From Thuidium tamariscinum (taxonomy: Eukaryota; Streptophyta; Bryopsida; Hypnales; Thuidiaceae), in the NCBI GenBank assembly GCA_947034885.2, contig OX344757.2, forward strand, positions 24,112,001 through 24,176,000: a stretch of 64,000 bases of DNA, read 5' to 3'. Shown here piece after piece: positions 1 through 12,747 of the stretch. The notes beneath the pieces were generated by a model. The model was given only the letters and a program-made list of their open reading frames with translations. It was not told the origin of the DNA and ran no database searches. Every line of letters starts with the position of its first letter. Within the stretch, counting starts at the first letter, position 1. The translations under genes were made by a program, and so were the position numbers.

Positions 1-64
1 CCAAATGCCTGCTGCATGTCAAGAAAGTACGTGGCTGCTGACTTTGTCGTTCCAATTCGTACAG

Positions 65-3000
65 ATTCGTGAGGATACAACGACTGGTGTATACGTTGAT
101 AATCTCAGCGAAGAGCTTGTTTCTTCGGTTCAGGATGTGACGCGCCTTCTTATCAAGGTATGTCCTTCTCGCAGCAAATTTTAACAGTGTCCAGCCTACA
201 TCCTTTGCAGACCTCCAACACCATGACTGACGTGGGTTTTCTTACGATCAGGGCCTTGCCAATAGGAGAGTAGGTGCTACAACAATGAACAGCGAAAGTT
301 CGCGGTCTCATTCTGTTTTCACTTGTGTGATTGAGTCTCGGTCGAAGGTGCCTCCTCTTTACATCTCGCAAATCTCTAGTTTGCTCTTAGTTGGGAGTGT
401 ATGGTTTCGCATAATAGAGCTACTCCTCGGCGTTGATTCTTCAGAAGTGTACTCGAATTTTGCAACAATTTAACTGGTGACTGGATTGTTGGCCTGCAGA
501 GTAAGGGTGAGGGCATTTGCAGCGTTCGAAGTAGTCGATTGAATTTAGTAGATTTGGCAGGCTCAGAGAGGCAGAAACAGACTGGGTCAGCTGGTGAGCG
601 GCTCAAAGAGGCTGGCAACATCAACAAATCTCTTTCCCAGCTCGGGTATGAAAATGTTCCGAATAAGTAATTCATTACACTGTTTCCAAACTTTGTACGA
701 GGACGGACTTTTCTTCAACATACATCTGATAAACTGGCCTTGCAGGAATGTGATCAATATTCTGGCGGAAGTGGCACAATCTGGAAAGCACCGTCATATA
801 CCATACAGAGATTCTCGTTTGACATTTCTGCTGCAAGAGTCCCTTGGTGGAAATGCAAAGCTGGCGATGATTTGTGCCGTATCTCCAGCAAGCAGGTATA
901 GTTTCGTAACTTAAACTAGTGATCCCTCCGTCTACCTCTGTGAGTAACCCTGGAACTTTACTTGTTCGTCAGGTATCATTTTCACCAAGTGCTTGATACC
1001 CACCAGCTGAGCTCACACCTCTTCTTTCACGATTCAGCTGCAGGGGCGAGACGCTCGGTACACTAAGGTTTGCCCAAAGGGCCAAGGCAATTCAGAACAA
1101 GGCAGTGGTCAATGAGGAGAAAGCGAATGACGTGAACCTTCTCCGTGAACAGATTCGTCAGCTCAAGGTAAATTTTTCGTCTCTCGCTTCCATGTCAGAC
1201 TCATGGAAACATCGTTTCTCAACTCTGAATCACTGAAATGAGGACATCTTTGATTTTTGCGTACAGGATGAACTCACAAGGATGAAGTCAAACAGTGCTA
1301 CGGAAGCTTCCAGTGGAAGTGGATATAATACTGGCTGGAATGCTCGCCGGAGCTATAACCTTCTCAGGCTCAGCCTTGGCCATGCGTTGACATCCCCACT
1401 TCTCGTGGAAGATAACAATGACGATGACATGGAACTAGACGGCGACCTGGAGTCTAATTTGAATGCAATGGCAGATCGTTTCTCCAATGAAACCAGCGTA
1501 TCTCAGTCTACAGACATGGAATTGGGCTCACCTAAACTCAGGAAATCCCTGGAGGAAGGAAGGTCCAATTCGAATGATGGGTTTCCGAATGCTGAGATCA
1601 TTGCAGCCCTTCCACCATCCAAGACATTGGATGGGGCAGCGGATATTGAGTCTCCGACGCTTGGCTTGGTGGAAGATGATGCCAAGCCCAGCATCCCAGC
1701 TCTGGACACAACCCGATTGCCATTGGACGCAACGACTCCAGGTCTTCAATCGCCGACGCGCAGTCAATCCCCGAAGGGAAATAAAAAACCACCGGGGAAT
1801 GGCGCGATGTTTGAGCTTGTTTCTCTCGCAGAGAACGAAGATTTCGTGGATTTGGGTACGGAAGTCTTCCCAGAAGGCCTAGCAACTGTCCGAAGCTCAA
1901 ATTCTTCACCTTCTCCATCACCCAGGGATCGCATTGCTGCGAGCCTCCAGAAAGGTCTTCAAATTCTGGATAACCATCAGAAGAGTTCTCTGCGAAGGTG
2001 AGCCTTCGACTTCAATGAAAGACTGACATAGAAATTTGCTACAAATGGGTCTTAAACTCACTGTTTGAACTTGCGTTGGCTGCAGGTCAACGAATGTCCG
2101 TTTCTCTTTTCAAAAATTGGAAACAAAATACGCCAATGAACCAGAGAAGGGACCCGAGAGTACGTCCAATGTTTGCCCCAAATGCTCGATGCGATCTTCC
2201 ATGGGAGGTATCCGATCCTCTTTTCAGATTCCGAATCCTAACAAGAAAGCCCGTACTGTGGAGGCCGAAGTCCAGACATCTCCTCCTAGGGAGTTGTCGA
2301 AGAGCGCGGAATGGGCCAACCTTCTTGCAGTTGGTTGTAAGACGATGCTGCCAGATTCTTTAGACAGTTCATTCGAAATGTTGGATGACAATAAATCGGA
2401 GAAGAAGGGCGGAACTCCCAAAAAACCTGAATACGCTCAGGTATTTTCTTACTTTACTTTCTATAGTAACTTGGCTTGGGTCTGGTTTCTCGGTAGATGA
2501 TGCTGCCTTGCATCGTTTTTGTAGCCTTCAACTCTTTCTTCCTTTCATTTTATACTTCAGGTTCAAATTTGATTCTGTTATATATCAAAAGTCCGTGAAA
2601 TTATATTTTCTCCTGCGCGCTTATTTCACTGACGCTAGATTGTATGAGTTCTCCTAACTTCCGAGATCATCGCCACAGGCAATTGAAGCTTTCTTAGCTG
2701 GTTCCATCAGGAGGGAAAGGGCAGCAGAAGAGGTTATGACTCAGCAGGCAGCAGAAATTGAGCAGCTCAACCGTTTGGTAGCGCCCTTGTTCCATTCCTT
2801 CGCCAGTGCGCTTTGAATTAACTCCATTTACGTTTCATCCCCGGAGCAAGACACAGAGGACCATGATGTGTATATTAAATTTTATTCAAACTGTGTTCAC
2901 ATTGACATTCTCTTCGCCGTTCTCTGAACTAAGCATAGCAACGCGTCCTCCCCTACAGGTCCGTCAATACAAGAACGAGAGAGAATGCAATTCAGTAATC

Positions 3001-5119
3001 CAGCAAAGCCGAGAAGAAAAGATTGTCCGGCTGGAAGCCCTCATGGCTGGTGTACTTCCTCGTGAAACCTTTATGGGCGAGGAGTGGGCTGCTCTCCTTC
3101 ATGAACACAAGGTAAAAGACAATTCATTTCATAGTCAGGCATTTTCGTGGAATCGTGTAGTGAAGATCCACTTAATATGAGCGCTGCAGCTTGGAAATCT
3201 TGCCACCGGTCTCTTTAAAAAAAATTGATTAACTGTAATGATAGATTTTAAGCTCATATCGGACAATGGTTGATTTGTATGCTTGTCAGACCCTGCAAGA
3301 AAAGTTCGATCAACACCCTGAGGTCACACATTCCAAGATTGAGCTTGAGAGGTTGCTGGACGAGTTGGATCGGTACAAGACATTCTTTGATCTCGGAGAG
3401 CGAGAGGTCCTTACACAAGAGAATGCGGATCTACGGAACCACCTCCAGACTTACCTGGAGTGCGATACGTCAGCACCTGCTAAGAATCGGCAGCTTTCCT
3501 TAACCTCGAAAGCGATCCGAGAGTCAGCTGCTGGTCTGAGCCTCTGTATCGCAGTTCCAGATGGTCCTACGGAATCTGTTGAACCCCTCGAAACCGATCA
3601 GCTGGAGGACGAACGCAAGTTGTGGCAGGAGAGGGAGCTAAAATGGCTCACCATCATGGAAGAGATGCAAGCTGAGTCTGAAAAGTACAGGTTACTTGCG
3701 GACAAGAGGAAGGTTGAATTGGATGGTGAGAAGAGGTATGTGAGACAAGTGCTAGAGTTGGTATCTGACTTGTGCTTCTTGAACTATTGTGAAATTCGAA
3801 AAGGGCCAAGGATTCGTGGTTTGTTTTTTCTCAATTTAGATCATAAATTGCACGAACGAAATTACTTCTAAAACCTCTTTGAAATGGTCAGAAAATATGG
3901 GATCCAGAGATTTGCTTGCTGTGTATTGGGTTTAGACTTGCTGATTTACCTATCACCCTTCTAATTTGGCCTGTAATTCTAAGAATGTTGTTAATGTTCT
4001 CACAACGAGATTAGGCCGAGATTAGGTAGATTTTAACGAATAATTCGATTGTCAGGTGTGCGAGAGAAGTGCAAGAAGCTCTTCAGATGGCTATGGAGGG
4101 CTACGCACGACAGTTAGAACAGTACGCTGAGCTTCAGGAGAAGCATATCGTGTCGCTTGGCCAGAATCGGAGGACACGTGAAGGCTTGGTAGATCTGAAG
4201 AAACTGGCGAAGAAAGCTGGAGTAACATCCACAGACACAAGGTGGTTTGAGTGCCAGGCTGAGCTGCTAGTCGCCATGAGAATTGACCACGAGCTTGAAC
4301 GAGATGCTGCTAAAGAGGAAGCGCAGGCGTTGGAGGCGCAGCTTCATGATACTGCCGAAGCGGTATCAGCAGCTGGAGAGCTTTTGGTGAGACTGAAGGA
4401 GGCTGAGGAAGCTTTGTGTATGGCCCAAGTAAGATCCTTCTTCCCTGAGAAGATTAGGAACCCAAGTAAACACTGTCCAGAGATCCGAGTCGTTTTTTTA
4501 TTGCTATTCGGTAGACCGAAGACAGGGACACGACATATCCTCAGACGTCTGTAATAAGACCTGGAATGTCCTGCACAAGTGTCATTTTCTGTAGCAAAAT
4601 TCAATTTGTGTCGGTCATGTTTTGGAACCGCAGATTGTGAAAAAGTTTCGTAAGTCGAGCTCCGAATGAGTAAATTATGGACTTCGACGCATAATGATAT
4701 CTGATTTTTCTGTTCTCTTTCAGGATGCGGCCGCTATGGCTGGACAAGAAGCAAACAAAGTGCGTAGGGAAATGGAGAAGTTGCGAAGGAAGCATGAGAC
4801 TGAACTTGCTGCTGTACAACAGACCCTGCAAGAGCTTCGTACCAAGCCACAACTGTGTCCCATGTGTGTCATGGCTGAACGCGTGAAGTTCGAGTTCACC
4901 GAGGTGGAGCCTGAGAAGACAGCTCGAGCTTTCTCGCAGCCTAAATCCCAACACTTGAGATCTGTGTCCACGCCCGGCCTTGGCTCCCGAAGTAGCTGGA
5001 ACAGTGGGCAAAGCTGTGCACGGGACGATGAGGAAGAAAGCGTTGCTGGAGAGCTCGAAGACAGGGGGCAGCTCTTAGAGAATCTGGACGTGGACGAGTT
5101 TGCAGACGAGCCTCTGTGA
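65..5119 (+). CDS. Kinesin-12 (PAKRP1/KIN12 type), 3' part of a multi-exon gene
   Basis: This is a microtubule motor of the plant kinesin-12 group, known in other plants to sit at the phragmoplast midzone during cytokinesis. I infer twelve exons: 65-157, 252-347, 500-645, 746-895, 1044-1167, 1267-1997, 2086-2440, 2679-2777, 2959-3111, 3290-3735, 4056-4428 and 4724-5119. All have GT/AG borders and keep one frame for 1053 residues, ending in TGA at 5117-5119. Motor signatures run in order: [14 protein letters not shown], the switch I SSRSH (exon 2), the switch II DLAGSE (exon 3), then [10 protein letters not shown] and [19 protein letters not shown] (exons 3-4) and a neck with [18 protein letters not shown]. 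The large sixth exon encodes an acidic, serine-rich linker. Later exons encode coiled coil, including the stretch [11 protein letters not shown] and [10 protein letters not shown], which I recognise from Arabidopsis PAKRP1. The tail has a CPMC pair. The P-loop exons lie upstream of the window. Family assignment is firm; the exact paralogue is not. Confidence 0.95.
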
Positions 5120-5440
5120 TGCATTCCGTAGGACCCTGCCTGTAACATTAATAACCCCAATAACGCACATTTGTAGAACACTGATCTTTTTCTCGAACCC
5201 AGTTGTACGATTGGTACATGATGGAACTTCAGAAAGTAGCGCGGTGGTTAATGAATTCACAGAAGCTCACTTCAGTATAACCCCTCATCACCTCATGAGG
5301 ACGATTAGTTATTACTCGGGGTGCTTTCTAAAGCAATCGTTAGAATGGCCCCCAGTCTTGCAGCAGCTCAGCTGTTGACTGTAATTTATTTGACGATGAT
5401 ATAAGTTTTTTCAGTGACTACAACGGTCTTAAGCATCCCT
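5120..5440 (+). other. Kinesin 3' flank / probable 3' UTR
   Basis: Sequence directly after the kinesin stop codon. It has no coding signal on either strand and its base composition resembles the gene's. I infer it carries the 3' UTR, but I see no single convincing polyadenylation site that would fix the transcript end. Confidence 0.4.
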
Positions 5441-6275
5441 TGTTCTTGTCACATTCGAGCAGTAATCACAGCCGGGAATTTTTGCAATTGTTAATTGACT
5501 GGGTGTTAATGCGGAGTGCTGGTTCTGAATGTTCCGGAGTGAACACCCTTTTACAGTTACCGAGGAGTACTTATCATCTGTTCGAGGTTAGCCTTGTTTG
5601 GATTTGTGCAATCTTGGAAGGCATCTTCGAGTTCACGATTTTCTACATGGCACGTCGTATTTGTTGTGAGAAGGTCAATTGTGCATAGCAGCGGGAGGCG
5701 ATTCTTTCACGCGATGTATAGCTTCTTCCCACGTCCAGGATACGTCTCCTACATGCTACTATCAACGTTAACCATTGCACTGAAGAACCACATGAGGTCG
5801 CCCACTGAATCGCGGACCTCTCTCCGTTGTTGATGTTGTTGAAGAGTGGCACCTCCCTCATAACTGTTCTCTCCAGGAGGTGTTCAGGCGTGAGCCACTA
5901 TACAAGCTCTGTGAGCTCGCTGCAAAATTGTTACGAACTTCCCTGCCACGACGTCTTTTTGAGTTTCGTACTCTCTGGACCCTTCTTCGCGCGCTCATCT
6001 CTATGGGTGATATGGATCGCCCGTAATCAGAAGGTATTTTCCCAAACCCAATGGCCTTCACCAAATGCTTTGGGATGCTTTACTGGACTCGGGTCGTGCA
6101 GCACAAATGAAAGCCCACAATGGAGCACACCTTCGGCCACACAAGACTAAAGATATTTGGGATTACTTCGACAAGATTTGGCTCCATTCGTCCCTGATTG
6201 CATCTAGACAGGGCGTCTCCATCAAGTGGAATAGGAATAGTCCGCAGGTGTGCCAGTTTACGTAGATCCATGCAG
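5440..6275 (+). pseudogene. Decayed 3' end of a LINE (non-LTR retrotransposon)
   Basis: Three plus-strand frames must be joined to read this stretch, so it is a broken coding remnant. About 5834-6000 reads VVEEWHLPHNC through RRLFEFRTLWTLLRALIS. The next frame gives SLWVIWIARNQKVF (about 6000-6040), and a third frame from 6065 gives MLWDALLDSG through IWDYFDKIWLHSS, ending at 6262. A W-x-IW-x-ARN-x-x-VF block near the end of the ORF is typical of the region after the reverse transcriptase in plant LINEs. It lies just 3' of the kinesin gene on the same strand. No reverse transcriptase core is visible, as expected for a 5'-truncated copy. The assignment rests on pattern memory only. Confidence 0.45.
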
Positions 6276-8600
6276 TTCTAGTTTGCCTCTTATTTTTTCG
6301 CGCTCTTATCTCTTCAGTGTCCAGCCTCTGGCTTGGCAGTTGTTCGTCCGGTTTTTTTCAAATGCAGTGTGGATTCCCATTTGTTTAAAAAAAAAGAAAA
6401 TAGTTACGAACATGTGCAACGTGCTGAACTCCTCACGAACAGAAGCAATTTGCACAAATTATTACAAACAGAAGTAAATAGCACAAGTAGGTATAAGCCG
6501 AAGCAAGGTATACAAATCGATACAAACAGCAATTGCAACAATCTCTTTATACTTTAGTCCTTAAACATTTCCTCCAGAGATCCAATTTGGAGTTGTGTGG
6601 GTAGGGGCCGCACGTATGCGAGCCTCTGCTGCCACAAATTACAACGTGTACGCCTCCCGTAGGAAGATACTAGAGCTCCCATATCCGAAGTGCAATGAAC
6701 ACAGTTGCTATCCGCCTTCATGATTATGGATACCGTAGGTGTAGGGCAGCTTCGTCCATTGCCTTGGTGAATATTTCTATAATTTGAAAAATTAGTGTTC
6801 ACCACCCAAAAAAGGGGTATTTGAAATTCAATTTTTTGAATAAATAATTAACTGTAATTTCACCCTTTTAGCTAGGTTAACTACCCTAGCTCAAGTACTC
6901 ATTTCACACATGAGTCTCTCACTTGGCTACATGAGCCACTTGTTAGAAAGCATGCCTAAGAAAACAAACTACTTATACAAGTGGGGTGGTAGGAGCTAAG
7001 ACAATCCATGTGGGATATGTAAATGAGGATTTGTAGGAGCTCTACCACTCTTAGTCAATTCAAAGTAGGAATTGTATTCAAAACAAAATTTCAGACTTCA
7101 TTTAGGCATAGTAGAATAACTTTTTTCAAAAAAATTTGAACTAAAAAAAATTACTAAATCAAGCTAAGTTTCATCTCTAAAAATTTGTTTGAGATTTCAA
7201 GACTCCAATCAAAAGTTATGAACAAAGTTCATAAAGGTGTTTGAGGAAACATTTTTTTTGACATTTTTAAACATCTTCTTGAATTTTCTATTTTTTTAAC
7301 AAATTATTTTTATATCTACTGAAAGATCTACCTTTTTTCCCCAAAATTTAAAAAAAAATTCACTAGTGAATTTTTGAATTAATAAATGGCAAAGTTGCCC
7401 TACATCTACGGTAGACCCCCCCCCCCAGATAAGTGAGTGTTTGACCTCTCACTGAGGGCTTTATACCCAATGTGATCTACCTTGACGACAACCGATATAG
7501 AGTAATTGGTTATTGTTATTTATTTTTTCAAGGTACCCCTTCTTGCGTGCTGCTATTCCAATATATTTACATTGATCTTTTTTAAAAAGAATTTGTATCA
7601 TAGAAAAGTTACGTTTTCTATTTTGTATTATTAATGACTACACAAAAGATTGCATTGTGAATGAAGCTTAAAACAAGGCAAACCTCTTGGGTCAATGCAA
7701 GAAATTGCTGAAGTACAAGAACATGGCCAATTGCATCGTGAACTCATTTTGCCTCCTCTTGAGAGTCTCTTACAATGATAGGGATAACCAACCTCTAAGT
7801 CCCAGGCAACTAAAGCTTGGTTTCCAAGGTCTTTGAATTATGAAGAACTAGCAATCCAAAAGCATATTGACTTAAACTTGGTAAAATAAGTCAATGATTT
7901 TTTGAATGGATAATCACCTTGCAAAGTCAATTTGGAAAATATACTTGACTATTAGAGATAAGGGCATTTATATATAGCCATGGTAGATTGTCACCACACA
8001 ATATTTGACAAAAAGTGGAAAAGATGGTAGAAATATATGCAACTGTGTTCTACTATACAAATAAGTTGTAGATTTTCAAGGTTTGGTGTTAGTTTAGGAG
8101 GGAGGGGGCAAAAAAAGGGTGGTTGTTGCATACAAACAATTGAAGAGGTGTCAAACAAAAAGACTACACCTCCAACTACATATTTTAATTCTAGACATAT
8201 AAGAACAACTATATACACAAAATAATAGTTAACTTTGTCTTCTTTAAAGCTTGTATTTCAGTTATCAAACCTCATAATTTCATGATTTTCTCAAAGGAGT
8301 AGTAACTTGAAGTGCAACTTCTAGAACTACATCTATTTGATTGTCAATTTCATTTGCACTAGTTACATTCATGATATACTAACTTTCTCTCAATTTCAAC
8401 ATTTAGATCTCTTTACAAAAGTTAGCTCAATATATGAATATTGGTTGTGTATAATTATGGTTAAAGTTCCTTCAATTTTCACGCTCTTTTTATATTATTT
8501 GTAAGTTCTATTCTTCTTTGTTAGTTTCTATAATTATTGCTTAATATTTTTAATACTACTAAGAACCATTACACTTATATTACTTATCCATTCTCATAGA
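6276..8600. other. AT-rich gene-free DNA with one dispersed repeat
   Basis: No coding signal. About 6990-7290 belongs to a dispersed repeat whose second copy is at about 18310-18610 (shared segments include GGAATTGT, CATAGTA and TTTCATCTCTAAAAA in the same order). A short poly-C run lies near 7417-7427. The rest is low-complexity A/T sequence. Confidence 0.5.
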
Positions 8601-9845
8601 AGAGAATTCTTGACTTAAATCTATTGATCTTTACTTGTGACCATGGTTTGCATTGTCTCATCCATCGTTCAGGTTGTCTCAGGCTAATGCAAGATGACAC
8701 CAAGGCATTTGGAATGGCAACCTCTACAGCGTGCAGGTAGCAATAGGGAATTTGGTGTGGGAATAGGAATTGACCCTCCTCACAACAAGAGTTCCGAAGA
8801 TTGAGGGAAAGGATTTGTCTCGCAAATCTTTGAAGTGAATTTGCTATCACAAATTATGCTATTCGTCGTCGAGGAGCTTCTGAGATTTGGGTTGCACAAC
8901 CCTAGAGTTGTGATTGCAGTAAAGAAATCCACTGGCGCTTTGGTTTGGAGCACACTCCTAGACAAACATCCTTGTGCCATCGTTACCATAAGTGGGACCA
9001 CATTTAAAGGATAAGGTAACCACATCTAAAAGGAACGTTTCAAGCAATTAACATTTAATTGTTATTAGAATTATCAAGGTTCTAGTGCTAATTTAATGTA
9101 CACTCTCAAAATCAACGTGAACTTATTGTGCAAGATTTCAAGGTAAGAAGTTACAATTGGTTCATCTGAATTGTCATTCTCAAAATCCATTAGAAATTGT
9201 CGCAACAATAGACTTACTGACCGATTGGGTGCCACTCGGTGCACGTCTTACTTTGTGGGCACAAGCATGGAAGAAACCCGTCATGACTACTATTGCACAT
9301 TCCAAGGCACATTCTTCAAGTTGGAGCTCACCACAGAAGATTCTTTGAAAGGTCCCCATGCAGCCTAACAATGACCGCAATACGGGATTGTACGTAGGCA
9401 ATGCTATTTAGGCCAGATGCCCATCGATTGACACCACACAGAGACAAGTGTACATCACCTCAAGAAACACCTACTCCACTCCCCAAAACGTAACAGAGTG
9501 CCGGCTACAACTCCCCGTGAACCATACCACCCCTTCTCTGGAGGATCCTTGCATGGCGGCAGACAATCACACAAACGCCATCGTCACCATTGATGTAGAT
9601 ATGGAAAGAGTCTCTTGGTCAAAGAACCTTGATAGATAAAATGTATTCGTCTTTGCATGCATCATCAAACCCACGAGCGACAATTGTCCTAATAGCCCGG
9701 GCAAAGACTACAACTTTGGAGAGTCGACCATGTTACTCATCATCCACCCTAAAGAAGCTCCCAGTCATGACATTCTATTGGTGGGGCAGAAGAGTAGATT
9801 CGTTTGGACTCTAGATCGTGGTAGTGGAGAACTCATTTGGGTCAC
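8600..9845. other. GC-richer island, no recognisable gene
   Basis: Base composition rises clearly above the flanks, and several ORFs of 60-88 codons occur on both strands. None continues into a neighbour in a way that suggests splicing and none matches a family I know. It may be an old transposon or pseudogene remnant. I see no terminal repeats around it. Confidence 0.3.
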
Positions 9846-10147
9846 AGTACGAAACTAAATTACTTTTCTACCATTTCAATAAGTATGCCAACCAGAAGAT
9901 ACTACACTAGGGTCTCATAGTGGATTCATTGAGAGGAATCTGCAAGTGACACAATTTCACACAAATTAACTTTGCCTTTTACCCCTTATTTGTTCCATTT
10001 AAGCAGGGATCTGGACAAATGTCTTAAATTGGACATCAGTGGGAAGCGAGACTAACAAGGACGTGATCTAGCCTCTATACGGATCCTTGTTACCATCAGC
10101 AACTCATATATTCATACACTTGGTTGGCTTCAATTAGCAAGTGGATA

Positions 10148-11128
10148 CTAGAAGAAAATATGGGGTTTTGCAACTACAATTTGCAATTGATTGATTTTAT
10201 AGTTGCATTGGGCGTTTGCAACTAGGTGATAATTTAGAGATTGTAGTTGCAGTGAACAAGTTGCAAGCTAGTTGCAAAAAGTGGCAAAATTAATTATCAT
10301 CCGATAGTCTTTGTAGAACTTTGTTGATGAACTCTTCCCATGTAGTTGCCGATGTGGAACTTGATTGCCGCGACTTGTTGTAACTAGTTTGCAATTGGCT
10401 TACAACGAGCTTGCAACTGGCTTGTAATTGACTTACAACTAGTTTGCAACTAGATTAATTGTAGATTTTAAAATTTTAATCTCAATGATTTGTAAATTTC
10501 AAAATTTTAAATCTATCTTTTTCTTAAATTAGCAATCCAAATATTTATATTGATAGATTTTATTACTTAAAAAAAATTAACAATTTTATATAATCTAATG
10601 GTATTCCTAACAATTGATATGGGATAATTGATATGAGATTTAATCTAGTTGTTTCCTAATTGTATATTAATTGTTTCTTAGTTGTAATGTAGTTGCTTAA
10701 GTATTAGTTGAATTCTAGTTGCATGATAGTTGAAAACTAGTTGAATGCTAGTTGTAGAGTAGTTGACAACTAGTGGTATAGTTTGCATGACAGTCTCATA
10801 GTTGCATAGGAGTTGCACAAATACATAGTAATTGCATAGTCACACAAAAGTCACACAAATGCATAATAGTTGCACAGTCGCACAATAGTTGTATAGATAC
10901 CAGTCAACAATTGTAATAAACATTGGATGTAGAATACCTTACGATTCTTTTTTTTTCTCATTCCTGTAAACTTTAAACTTCATTTTGCAACTACTTTGCG
11001 ACTACTTTGCAACTACAACAATGTAAACATCAATTTGGTGCAAATATAGAGGGTTGTAGTTGCATAACAGTTGCATAGGACATATAGTTGCAGTGCAGTT
11101 GGTTGTAGCGGACACTTTTTTCTTCTAG
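10148..11128. mobile_element. TIR element flanked by TA, packed with AGTTGCA motifs
   Basis: The ends are inverted: CTAGAAGAAAA starts at 10148 and TTTTTTCTTCTAG ends at 11128. Each is flanked by the dinucleotide TA (10146-10147 and 11129-11130). A TA target duplication is the mark of Tc1/mariner-type elements, so this is probably a non-autonomous member of about 980 bp. The interior holds dozens of copies of (A/G)TTGCA and its complement, densest near each end. No transposase ORF is present. Confidence 0.6.
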
Positions 11129-11130
11129 TA

Positions 11131-12747
11131 TGAGTAGGCAAAATGACAAATGGTTACTGATTGTTGATTGGAAATGGGATTGTCTACTGTCCCAACGACA
11201 GAGGTCTCCAACCTCCCACTTTGAATGGAAGACAGATAAAAATTTGATCTCCACAAATTCAGCTCTTGTATTTACAACTCCAAGGTGATCTCCCAATGAA
11301 AGTACACTCCAAATTATTGCTAAAAAGTGGCACAAATAATATCCTGTACCTTACGCTTGAGAACCATACATTCAATGTGTTGTGATCGAATGCAGGTTGC
11401 GGGACCTGAAAGAATTGAATTCATTTGTCCTATTATAGTGTAGGTGATACAAATTGACCAAAGCCACACTGTCTTAACTTAGTGCGGTTCAAAATTTAAA
11501 TTGTATTATATTGTATGAATCACTCTCACCCATCCACCTACCTAAATTGGTTCAATAATGACAATATTTTCAGCCCTAATAGAATAAATTACTATGCAAT
11601 GTAGTCACCAATTAGTAACCTTGATTTACATTCAAACTTATAAAACTTTGGATCCAATGCTTAACCCTGGAAGAACACAAACTGTGAAATGTAGTCACCA
11701 AAGGCCTCCAATTATTGGACCAATAGGTACATACTTTGTTCTACAATTAATAGTGAAGTCACCCTCAGACCCTTTAGGTCCCCAACAACCTTCTTTCAGG
11801 GTCAAGACAATCAACGTCCATAAAAAAGAGCTCTGCCTTAGGCACATTCAAAGAGGAGAACTATGGAATAGCTTCATCCAACTCCAACATTCACTTGCAA
11901 CCGTAAACTCTTGAAACCACCTAAAATTGATATAGGGTTTAGGATTTAACACTCGGATTAGGATTTGAGTTTAGTCCAACCCCCTCGTCCTTACTTCACA
12001 AAATAGCTGTGTCATCTAAAATCCAATTCGCATTTCAAAAATCCTCCTCGTCACTAATATGACCTTTTAAAAAAATGCACGATTTCGAAGCGATTATTAA
12101 TGATTATAACCCTTGCATGCAATCCTTACATGTGACCTTACAATTCAAGAATAGAATCTTGAAGACGAATTGAGCACAAAACAATCCGATGCAATCAAAA
12201 ACACTATTACAAACTACGAAAATTCGAATTACGTGCTACTCATTCTCCACTTGTTGCTTGATCCAAGCCTCTACCAACATGCCTACATCTATGCTTGTTG
12301 CGGTGAGAAATGAATACAAAGCTATCGTCTTGGGAATGGATTGACGTGGCAAAATGTACCAATCCGGAACAAGTCTAACCTTTGCCTTGCCCATTGCTCT
12401 CTTTGGCGCTTGGAAAAGATCTCCCTCTGCCTTTCCTATCGTTGTCTCCTCCTATTCTTTGGCACTTACAATTTTTTGGAGCCCTGATTCTCTCTTGCCA
12501 AAACGCTAAGTCTATCTAGAATTTATGCAAAACTTCCTTTGTTTGCAAGTTGTTAGAGCTCTTTTTGTAACCCTAATTCCCTCTTGTCAAGTCTCTCTAT
12601 AAATTATGCAGGACTTTCAAGAAAATTTGAGCTCCCTTTCAATTGCAGATTTTTTGGAGCTCTTCTTTAATCCTTATTCTCTCTTGTCAAGTCTCTCCCT
12701 GACTGCATAAGCAAAAGATTCAATAATATGTCCATGTGTTTCCTCAA
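11131..12747. other. Gene-free AT-rich stretch
   Basis: I see nothing coding. A 106-codon ORF at 11594-11914 lacks codon bias, partner exons or recognisable motifs and is treated as chance. At 12500-12700 there are two similar copies of a segment around TAATCC/TAATTC-CTCTTGTCAAGTCTCTC, a minor local duplication. Confidence 0.4.

Noticed and set aside
3266-3289. Upstream ATG at 3266 in the kinesin region as a separate gene start
   Set aside because: The stretch is the end of an intron; exon 3290-3735 joins in frame with its neighbours.
9157-9639. Cluster of ORFs near 9.2-9.8 kb considered as a retroelement gene
   Set aside because: Frames cannot be joined into a recognisable domain and no terminal repeats surround them; left as an unexplained GC-richer island.
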